A DNA stretch of 64,000 nucleotides from Podaxis mareebaensis (lineage: Eukaryota; Basidiomycota; Agaricomycetes; Agaricales; Agaricaceae): contig JAEUWP010000316.1 of the NCBI GenBank assembly GCA_018524725.1, positions 1-64,000 on the forward strand, in the 5' to 3' direction. Each line of letters starts with the position of its first letter. The first letter of the stretch is position 1. Of the stretch, positions 56,496-64,000 are shown piece after piece. Below the pieces are notes generated by a model. The model saw only the letters and a program-made list of their open reading frames with translations. It did not search any database and was not told the origin of the DNA. A program made the translations under genes and the position numbers.

Positions 56496-57670
56496 ATGGG
56501 GAAATCAAAACCCGTGAATGCCACCTCTGATAGTCAAGACAATACCGCCAATGGGCGCAGCCCCAGCCTCTCACCTTCGGACAAATATTTTATATGGGGT
56601 GCTGACCTTCATTTCCTGGTGCGCTGCACCCATCACCCATCCTTATCATATCACACCTGACATGCATTTATCCGCCAGTTGGATCGCACCTTATATCGAG
56701 TTCATTCTCACTTTTTCCTTCGCGAATCAAATTTCTGGCGAAAGCAACTCCCTGTGCCATCATCTCCGAGTGACCCACCATTGACAAAGGGAATGAGTCC
56801 TTCCGACGCCATCATCCTCGAAGAGGACCCTGAGGATTTTGAATGTCTTTTATGGGTTTTCTATAATCCGTAAGTCGTCCTATCGTCGGCTTGATTTGTG
56901 GCTCACCTTCAATACTTCTCAGGAAATACAGTGACTACTCGGGGAGGAAGGTTAGAGACTGGATCGCCATATTACGATATGCCAACGGATGGGACTTCCC
57001 TGAAGTCAAGACGCTGGCGATCCGGCACTTGCAGAGTCTGGATATGGATCCCGTCGAAAGGATAAGGCTATACCAGAACAACGATATTCCAGAACAATAT
57101 CTCTTTCCCTTGTATAAGCAGCTCGCATGTCGAGGAGAGCCTCTCGGGCTCGAGGAATCTCGCACCTTAGGGATCGAGACCTTAGTCTTGATCTTCCAGG
57201 CGCGCGAACGCCTTCGAGCTCAACCCTCGGCGGACCGCAGGCTCAGTCCGATCCGTACCGATCTTGATCAACGATATATCGACGAAGTTGTTTCCGCTAC
57301 GTTCCACATCTCGCTTGTGGATGAGATTCCAACTACAGGTAACACGGTACCTCCTCTCTCCTACTAATCGGCCTGCGTCTCACGCATTTGTTTTTTGTTG
57401 TGGGCCCAGGCGAGTCCCGTCAAGCTTCCACGAGCGGGGCGTCAAGCGGCCCGACTCCAGGACATGCCAACAGCAACAATTCCAGAGGTAGAGGAGGGGT
57501 TGGGAGAGGGACAGGCGGTGGTAGGTGATCGGGAATGGATGAATGACTCCTGCGATTCAGAGGATGACTGCGATTGGGACTGGCAAGAGGTAGACTCCGA
57601 CGCTGAATCTTCTGTATCAAAGGGTTTCATCTTCATCCCCGGTGGTACCCGTTTTGACATGTTGTTCTAG
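56496..57670 (+). CDS. BTB/POZ domain protein, array copy D
   Basis: Exons 56496-56618, 56679-56869, 56923-57338, 57410-57520 and 57561-57670, 316 aa. The BTB core is GADLHFLLDRTLYRVHSHFF to FECLLWVFYNP. The helical signature is VERIRLYQNNDIPEQYLFPLYKQLACRGEPLGLEE. A Gly/Arg-rich segment (SRGRGGVGRGTGGG) leads to an acidic, Trp-containing end (DDCDWDWQEVDSDAESS). The last intron would be only 40 nt. Without it the protein stops soon after the Gly/Arg segment; with it the frame closes exactly and the length matches copies A and B. Introns 1 and 2 are at the family positions. Confidence 0.82.
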
Positions 57671-58203
57671 TTCGCCTTCTTGTATCGATCTTGGTGTATA
57701 GTATCTCGTTTCTCTTGTGCAATAGGCATCCTATAATTCAGATTCGGTTGTGCTTGTACTCTAGCTTGCAATGAATCTCGAGGACTCCGCAATAATTATG
57801 TCTCGTTGATGCGCAAAATGGTCCGGCTGTTGTATAACACCCAACAAGGTGAGCGACTGCCTTATCGCCCCACTCCCTGGACGCCTGAACAAATGGGGGA
57901 AAGTCTTATAATTTGCTACAAAGGCTTTCGAAACGATTTAGTCGGGATATAGTAGCCAGAAGTCGATTTGTTGAGATCGTCGTTCAACTACGCAGGCGGG
58001 ATAGAGTCTAACCATTAACCCTCCGCTTCGTTCTAACACGTGTAATAACAGTCACTAAGGAGAGCGAGGTAATGTGCTGGTCGCAGTTTCAACTCTGGAG
58101 GTAACAGCTCAGGCAATGGAAGGGGGGTGAGACAACGCTAGATAATGAGGTACAGACGAGTCTGTCAGTTGTCCATCAAATTCATTGTTACTTACTGTAT
58201 GTG
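57671..58203. other. intergenic between BTB copy D and the retrotransposon
   Basis: No gene supported; holds the 3' UTR of copy D. Confidence 0.5.
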
Positions 58204-58222
58204 TTCTCGTGCCTGAAGTGAC
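58204..58222 (-). repeat. candidate terminal inverted repeat, left
   Basis: Reads GTCACTTCAGGCACGAGAA on the minus strand. It resembles 63095-63114 on the plus strand with a one-base gap and a few changes. Short, so it may be chance. Confidence 0.3.
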
Positions 58223-58468
58223 GGTAGGGAAAGGTAAGGGAGATTTTAGTGTTATTATAGTGACAAAAATGTGTGATACGATAATAAGGAGATCGAAAGT
58301 GCGAATGACTTTGGGAGTGGTGGATCGGAGGTCAAGGAGACCCCTGACAACCAGGGTGTGAGGCCGAAAGGGGAATGCGGACGGGTCGCCCACCAACCGC
58401 ACAGCCGTTGCATTTCCTGGAGGCTATGGCTAACCCCCAGAGGCAGTTGGTTGTCAGGAGGGGTTGGG

Positions 58469-59524
58469 TTAAGAGGTGTGTAGGTGAATGTTTTGTGCAT
58501 GTAGTGGGATTATGTCCTCTGTTGAGCACCAATACTTTAGGAAGGCATCTGATGACCAACGACCCATGGTCTTAACTATGTCTGTCGCGACTCCTGCTAG
58601 TAGGAGCTCTGTAGTACCACCAATCCGAAAGCAGTGGCCTGTCACTCGAGGGTGTCCAGACCTGGCCCAGATTTGGTTACAACGTTCAAGAAAAGCTTTT
58701 TTGGTAAGGGTCTGAATTTTGCCTTGTATGGTGTAGGCGAAAAAGGGGGATGTGTGAGGAGTGACATTGTGAAGTAGATGGTGCTGAATTGCAGATATTG
58801 GGTTCAAGAGGGTTTTTTGTCGAACTAGGACAACATCTTCTCCTCTTGTGTTAGTTTTTGTGCGTGGGAGGTGAAGGATCCATGCTGTCTTGTTCCTCTT
58901 TGAAAGGCGTATTGCAGTGTGTGTGGGGATGGAAGCTGAGGAGGATTGGTGTGATGATGAAGGGAGGAGTTCACCCAGGCGGCACTGTCCCCAGAAGGCT
59001 GTACATGCACATGCGAAAACAGTGGTGTCGAAATTGTCTTGGAGGTTGAGGTAGCAATGCAGGAGGTCTAACATGTGAGAATTTATTGGTGAATGAGGGG
59101 GTTGTTGTGATGATATGGGTGTTAGGATGTGGACCCCTCGAAGGACCTGGGTTAGGTGGCCACTGCCATTCCATTCCCAGTTGTTGGCTGTGTGCCAGGC
59201 CTTGAGTGCGGTGATCCTATTCCATGCTACTGAGGCTGAGGCTTGACCAACATTATCTGCAGCAAATGCACATAGAACAAGTTCTTGGGCTGGAATACGG
59301 GATTTCATTGGGATCTTCTCCCTGTCACAGAATTCGAAGTACTTTTGAATGGCTAGTTGGTAACCTCGTAATGTTGAGGGGGCCAGGCTGTGTGTAATAG
59401 CTGTCTGGACTTTTTGTAGTGAGAGAGTGGATAGGCCATTTGGGGGGTGTATATGCTGGTTGTTATACAAGGTGGAGGGAGTTGAGGTGATCTGGTTGAG
59501 TTGTTGTGGGTGTTGTTGAGGCAT
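58469..59524 (-). CDS. tyrosine recombinase of the YR retrotransposon
   Basis: About 351 aa, intact frame. The tyrosine recombinase catalytic set is complete, counted from three codons upstream of the ATG: Arg185 (CRLGELL), His300 and Arg303 (HCFRIGGTT), a Trp in GRW (326) and the nucleophile Tyr334 (FLKYW). An N-terminal core-binding region (SLAPSTLRGYQLAIQKYFEFC) precedes it. The enzyme would insert a circular cDNA copy without making a target duplication. Unlike gag and pol it has no internal stop, so it may have been kept by chance. The ATG at 59524 was chosen. Confidence 0.88.
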   Translation of the reverse strand: MPQQHPQQLNQITSTPSTLYNNQHIHPPNGLSTLSLQKVQTAITHSLAPSTLRGYQLAIQKYFEFCDREKIPMKSRIPAQELVLCAFAADNVGQASASVAWNRITALKAWHTANNWEWNGSGHLTQVLRGVHILTPISSQQPPHSPINSHMLDLLHCYLNLQDNFDTTVFACACTAFWGQCRLGELLPSSSHQSSSASIPTHTAIRLSKRNKTAWILHLPRTKTNTRGEDVVLVRQKTLLNPISAIQHHLLHNVTPHTSPFFAYTIQGKIQTLTKKAFLERCNQIWARSGHPRVTGHCFRIGGTTELLLAGVATDIVKTMGRWSSDAFLKYWCSTEDIIPLHAQNIHLHTS

Positions 59525-59602
59525 GTTGTTCAAAAATTTGGTACCGAGTTAGTGAAGGTAATGTGTGACTGTGACATTACTGATGTGTATTGTTACTTGT
59601 GA

Positions 59603-61330
59603 CTACATCAATGAAAGGTCAGGATGTGGTTTAATAAATAGAGTCAGGGTATCAGGTAAAGTAAATGTAGAATGAGCACATCTGTAATTAGGGAGAGGGA
59701 GACCTCGAGAAGGTTTATCAGCGAGGTTGGACTCGGAGGAGACATATAATGGTGAGATCCAAATAGAATTTACATGAAGGAGTGAAGTGATTCTTTGTAG
59801 GACTTTGTTGTGTTCAGGGTTATGGGACTGGCCTCCATTTATTGCGCCAATGACTGAAGTGTTATCTGACTTGATTTGGAAATGGATATTAGTGTGTCTG
59901 TGGTGTAAGGCATGACAAATACCACATTTGACTGCAATGATTTCAGCCCAACCAATTCGATAATGGGGATTTTCATTCCATCTTGGGCCAAGCTTCCATG
60001 ACTCCCATTCACCATTGAAAACAACCCCTATTCCAAAAGATGTTGATGCATCTACCCAGAACTCAATTGCTGAAATTAGTGGTGCTGGTGTAATTGAGGA
60101 ACCACATGATGGTTTTGAGAGTTCTGTAATCCACCATTGTATATCCTCTCGGACAGTTGTGTTTGGTTGTCTTCGGCTGAAGGGGGACTTTCCTTCAAAG
60201 GAGGCTGTAAAACGAGATATTGATGGGAGGTGGGAATGGCCATCTGGGAGGGCAAGTGAGCAATGAATGAGTGTTCCCAGTACTGATTCAGCTTCTTTTC
60301 GTGATGAGGATGGTTGTGTAATCCAATTAGAAATTTTCGTTAAGTAGCGTTGGGTTTTTTCGGGAGGGATTGACACAAATCAGAGGATGATGTTCCATAG
60401 GAAGCCAAGGTAATGAAAAATATGTGAAAAGGGGTGTGTTTTAGTGGATTTCCAGGGCCAGCCAAGGCAGTTGGCAAGTTTGTTGATACAGTCAAGGTTG
60501 AAATGGTAGGAATAAGTAGGGGTCCCTGATGTTACAGTGATTGAACTGGGTGAATGGAACAGGACAAAATCGTCTACCCAGTTTTTGCACTCTGAGTTTG
60601 ATGTCTTGTGAATTAGTGCTGTCATTGCATCAGTGAGATGGCCAAACACTCCCCCTGAGCTACTGGCACCAAATGGGGCATTGTAATTGATGTAGAATGA
60701 CTTATCCCATCCTACAACAAAGTGTATTTGTTGACTGGGGGTAATCAGGCAGCAGTGGAAGGCTGCATCAACATCCATTGTTGCTGCTTGTGTACCCTCT
60801 GGTGTGTCATGAACAATGTTGTAGATTTCATTGAATGTCCCCCAATCACATGGGAAGAGGTCAGAATTTATTTCAGAATTGACGGAGAGGTGGTTTGGGT
60901 CGTTTCGAGGGTATGAGAGGTCCTGAATGATACAAAACTTGCCTGGTTTGTCTGATTTTGGAACAGTTCCAAGGGGGGGTGTCTGAAATGGGCCGATGAG
61001 GAATTCTAAACGAGATTTTGAGAATGGGCCAAAGTAGTGGCCAGCTGCGTGTTCTTTAGCAATATGAGACTCAATGATGTCAGGATTATTAGTGGCGGAG
61101 GTGTGATTAAGTGGTGTGTAGGTATGTTGGATAAATGAATGAACGCCCATGTCGAAGCCATTGCGGAGGCTTAAAGGAATATCTACAAAGGTATCATATA
61201 GTCCATGAGAAAGGAGTTCTCATTCCCATCCTTCTGCAATGAGGGGTGTCACAATTGGGAGTAAATCAGATGGAGGTGCACAATTGGGCACCATGGTCAC
61301 TGCTGCAGAGGGTACATGTATGTTTCCCAT
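59603..61330 (-). pseudogene. pol of the YR retrotransposon: reverse transcriptase and RNase H
   Basis: One reading frame with two in-frame TGA codons, at 61220-61222 near the N-terminus and at 60380-60382 between the domains. The RT part has motif A (TMDVDAAFHC) and the catalytic WVDDFVLF; upstream are SKSRLEFLIGPFQTPPLG and the IIQDLSYP region. The RNase H part has FWVDASTSFGIG, GWAEIIAVKCG and KSDNTSVIGAINGG, giving the D-E-D active-site set. The frame starts at about the ATG at 61330, overlapping the end of gag in another frame, so gag and pol were probably separate overlapping frames. The two TGAs break it; readthrough cannot be excluded. Confidence 0.82.
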
Positions 61331-62947
61331 GTCTGCATTTGACTCCGAAGCGGCACCCCAGCTTCCCATTCCAATAGAAGCAGTAACTGTTGCCATCTTT
61401 GTCTTTTTGTTGACCATCTTTTGGGTGTATTGTGAGAAGGCATGGTTTTCCGTTGATAAGCTTTGTGGCCATGCATGTGTGGCTGTAATGGTGGCCAGAT
61501 TTGTCTCCACAGATGAGACATCAACCTGGGGGGTGTAACGCATTGTTCTGAAAGGACTTCATTGGGTTATTGTTGTGGTTGGAGGATGAGGGACGAGGAG
61601 TGTTGGGGCCAGTTTTACTGGCTGCAGACATGTGAGCAGTGATACTGTTCATGATGTGGGTCTCTGTTGCTCAGGCTTCAACAAGAGCCCAGAGGGACTT
61701 GCTGAAGATCTGGGGGTCAATCCCTTTGTGAACGGATTGTTTTCTCAATTCTATGTCATATAGGCGCCAGGAGTCCCACTTGGAGGCATGTGTGGGATTG
61801 TTTAAAATGAATTCATAATGCAATTTCCATGGTAGATACAAATCAGGAAGATGGTCTTGGAGGAGTGTTAATAGGCATGACCATGCCTGTTGCCATTTGT
61901 TGAATGAGATTTTGTACTCTTCTTCGTCAGGTAATGTCTTCTTGACTGCTACGAACTGGCCTGTGGTGGTATCGATTGAATACCAATCTTGGAGGGCCTG
62001 GGTATCATTGCCTATAGCACAGTAGCAGTCAGTTAGAAAGGTGAGGGGAACGTGTGATGACCAGTTTCCTGACTGGAATTTTCGGCAAACAGATTCTGGG
62101 ATTAGAAAAGGGAGTGCATCCCCTTCCATCCCTGGAATGATACTTGGGTGTCCTTTTCATGCCACAGGTGGCGGTGAGAGGTTAACGGATGAATTGGCAC
62201 CTTGTAGATTGAAGGGGTCTGGGATGAATGGTGGTCCTAATGGAATGCGTAGGTCAATAACATGGTTCCCTGATATGGTAGCAACAATAATGATGTTGTT
62301 TATAATAATGGGTATTGCCCTTTGTGATGTTGGAAAAAATTGGGTATGTCCCATGAGGATGGTAATGATGTGTAATGGGCATAATGGTGGTGGTGTGTTG
62401 ACATGACAAGCCATCGTCAACGGGTGATCATCATCAGCTATCTCAAGTGTGATGATGGAGGAGGGGTCATGGCCAGGAATATAATAGGGGAGCACTCACT
62501 GAGTATTGAAGCAGGTGATGGGGGACATTGGTCTTCTGCCTGTGGTTGTTCTCTTTGGTCATCGTTTTGGCCATCAACTCTGTTTGGTGGGGTTAAGGGT
62601 CTCTGAATTTGTTGTATATCCAGGAATGGAGAGGGGTGTAGTAGGTCTGCTGGGGTGTGTCTTGAAGAGGCTGGTGAAGGTGGACGTGGGATGATTCTGT
62701 CTTGGGGACGCCAGGCAGCTCGACCCCTATGTTCTGGGAATAGCCTGTTGTAGCGTGGGTCGTTTCACAGGCCAGGGTGGGCTTCGAAATGTCTCTTAAT
62801 TTCACGTCTGAGCTCCGTGACTGTTGCTTGGCCAAGATCCCCTTGGGGAATGTTAAGTTCTGCTGCGATGAACTCAAGTTGATGCTTTCGTAGTTGGGAT
62901 GCTGGGATGTTTGGGGGACGCTGATTTTCTTGAGCTTGTCTCAGCAT
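61266..62947 (-). pseudogene. gag-like region of the YR retrotransposon
   Basis: A discontinuous frame. It begins at 62947 with a SAP-like helix pair (ELNIPQGDLGQATVTELRRE), then a Pro-rich stretch. The frame changes near 62500, where GTGAGT...TTGAG (about 62437-62494) could be an intron. It then runs to a domain with WKLHYEFILNNPTHASKWDSW and ends in two zinc-finger-like Cys/His clusters (CLICGDKSGHHYSHTC and CFYWNGKLGCRFGVKCRHGKH). In-frame TGA codons occur at 62765-62767, 62157-62159, 61671-61673 and 61521-61523. Layout and position fit a nucleocapsid-type protein of DIRS-like elements. Confidence 0.65.
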
Positions 62948-63094
62948 TTTCAGGTAACGAAGGGCACAAAATTATTATGAAGAGAAAGAAAAGAGTGGGG
63001 AATTTGTCTAGGACACTGTCAGCAAGGGATTTGAAAAGGGGGGTAGACGAAGAAAGGGAGTATGACTATTTTACGGAATCTAATACCTGTGACA

Positions 63095-63114
63095 GTCACG
63101 TTTGGGCACGAGAA
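63095..63114 (+). repeat. candidate terminal inverted repeat, right
   Basis: GTCACGTTTGGGCACGAGAA, the plus-strand partner of 58204-58222. Confidence 0.3.
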
Positions 63115-63932
63115 ATTGCACCTGGCTCATTCTTCGCCAGGTGCGGCACTGATTGTCACTCCGCGGCATGACACTAATCCCATCATCACGGCTGTCACAT
63201 GCTGACGACATCCGCCAACCTACAAGCGGATCTTGACCGCAGTAGTCTTCGAATTCCCTGTTATGTATGTGCTCTGCACAGCACTTTTCTGTCTGACAGA
63301 TAACGTTCAGTCGACGTCCTTGCGGCGGATGCTCCAGAACACAGGCAAGATCCGACCATCCGCCCGCAATCCGACATTTGGCAAGAGCTTCTTGTAACGA
63401 CGTTGCAACTTGGATTCTGCCCAAGGATCTAGATTTCTCTTTGCCAATTGTTCTCGAGGATATGGAAGATTGTCGCTGATACATCCATCATGCTCAGGGT
63501 CAGAAATGAAAGTTCTAGTAATCGATGGTCACGATCCCTCGTACCACGACGCAAAGAACATCTTTGATCCTGCCTGAAGTTTCGAGGTTGTACACGGTCG
63601 CACACTCACTTGCCCATCGCCCATCACCACATAAGTCTTTCGTTTCTCCGTGGTCCAACTATTTGAGGACAAGCTTAGCGGTGCTAGAAGCTGACATGAA
63701 TATGTCCGTTACGATATTGTGTCTATCTGCGCTTTTATGAGGGTTGTCCAATTTCTCACTCCCTAAATTAACCAACATGAGGCAGATGAACTAGGGTTCC
63801 TTTCCAAGTAAGGACACAAATCACTTCTCGTTCCCAGGTCCTGGCTAGATAAGAAGGTTGATCCCGTGGATTCTGCGCCATTATCTACCTTGTTCCCTTC
63901 CATACTCTGGAATATACAATTCTCGCCTTTCC
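63115..63932. other. intergenic upstream of BTB copy E
   Basis: No gene supported. The last 270 bp repeat the upstream region of copy D. Confidence 0.5.
63660..63932 (+). repeat. promoter-region duplicate, copy E side
   Basis: Partner of 56190-56495. It shares GTTACGATA, CCAACATGAGGCA, AGATAAGAAGG and CCATACTCTGGAATA in the same order, ending at the start codon of copy E. Confidence 0.65.
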
Positions 63933-64000
63933 ATGATGCCACATCCCAACGGGAATATTAACAATACCAACACTAGCAGTGTTGAGAGAAGCCCTAGTCT
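63933..64000 (+). CDS. BTB/POZ domain protein, array copy E (cut by window end)
   Basis: Only the first 22 codons are present. The leader is Asn/Ser-rich and reaches ERSPSL, which matches the NGRSPSL leader of copy D at the same place. The upstream region is also duplicated from copy D. The BTB domain itself must lie beyond the window, so the call rests on this similarity. Confidence 0.6.
   Translation, partial: MMPHPNGNINNTNTSSVERSPS

Larger units (their letters stand above)
58204..63114 (-). mobile_element. tyrosine-recombinase (DIRS/Ngaro-type) retrotransposon, decayed
   Basis: On the minus strand the order is gag-like region, reverse transcriptase, RNase H, tyrosine recombinase; no aspartic protease or DDE integrase is seen. 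That set defines YR retrotransposons (DIRS order). No methyltransferase domain lies between RNase H and YR, as in Ngaro. Suggested limits are an imperfect inverted pair: 58204-58222 and 63095-63114 share GTCAC...GGCACGAGAA in opposite orientation. Split direct repeats expected of Ngaro were not found by eye, so the limits and subclass are tentative. The element is poor in CpG and carries several in-frame TGA codons in gag and pol, so it is probably inactive. It lies between BTB copies D and E. Confidence 0.85.

Noticed and set aside
63080..63484. 134-codon minus-strand frame next to the retroelement
   Set aside because: No domain recognised and it crosses the suggested element end; not enough to call.

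Overview
The window reads as a chromosome segment of a filamentous basidiomycete, most likely an agaricomycete (mushroom-forming fungus). The sequence shows many short introns (about 45-65 nt, GT-AG with a few GC-AG, branch sites of CTAAC/CTGAC type) and gene families typical of that group: a type II membrane GH5 exo-beta-1,3-glucanase, tandem AA9 lytic polysaccharide monooxygenases (LPMOs), a short SRP72, a DUF2828 protein, an array of small BTB/POZ genes and a tyrosine-recombinase retrotransposon. No rRNA, tRNA or CRISPR was recognised. Gene models were built by hand: exons were joined only where the splice sites kept the frame and the protein stayed family-like. For most multi-exon genes the exon lengths sum exactly to a whole number of codons.

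Layout. 0.2-0.8 kb: small cysteine-rich protein (-). 1.25-1.94 kb: a 697-bp sequence bounded by 44-bp inverted repeats. 2.5-4.2 kb: histidine-acid-phosphatase-like membrane protein whose catalytic His is replaced by Asn (-). 5.2-7.5 kb: SRP72 (-) and a pinin-like protein (+), divergent with 99 bp between their start codons. 8.8-9.2 kb: small acidic orphan (-). 9.2-13.8 kb: nothing convincing. 13.8-16.5 kb: exo-beta-1,3-glucanase (+). 16.5-20.2 kb: nothing convincing. 20.2-21.8 kb: TEA/ATTS transcription factor (+). 22.9-26.8 kb: neutral ceramidase with 25 exons (-). 27.5-29.2 kb: F-box protein (-). 31.4-32.8 kb: geranylgeranyl diphosphate synthase (+). 33.0-33.4 kb: a second inverted-repeat sequence. 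33.4-36.2 kb: dynamin/Mx-like GTPase (+). 36.5-38.8 kb: DUF2828/vWA protein (+). 40.3-42.3 kb: three related small secreted six-cysteine proteins ending in a CWTCC motif (-). 42.7-45.5 kb: two tandem AA9 LPMOs (-). 48.7-64 kb: five BTB/POZ genes (four complete, one cut by the window end). They are interrupted by a membrane protein with a poly-His tract (-) and by a decayed gag-RT-RNaseH-tyrosine-recombinase element (58.2-63.1 kb, -).

How it fits together. The first 39 kb is mostly single-copy housekeeping or cell-wall/lipid genes: secretion and splicing (SRP72, pinin), cell wall (glucanase), sphingolipid (ceramidase), isoprenoid (GGPP synthase) and membrane dynamics (dynamin). The last 24 kb is accessory: three families expanded in tandem (CWTCC peptides, AA9 LPMOs, BTB proteins) plus a retroelement. 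The secreted peptides lie next to the LPMOs, so a role on the substrate outside the cell is possible but is inference. The retroelement carries six in-frame TGA codons and no other internal stop in its gag and pol frames, and is poor in CpG, as expected for decay by deamination of methylated CpG.
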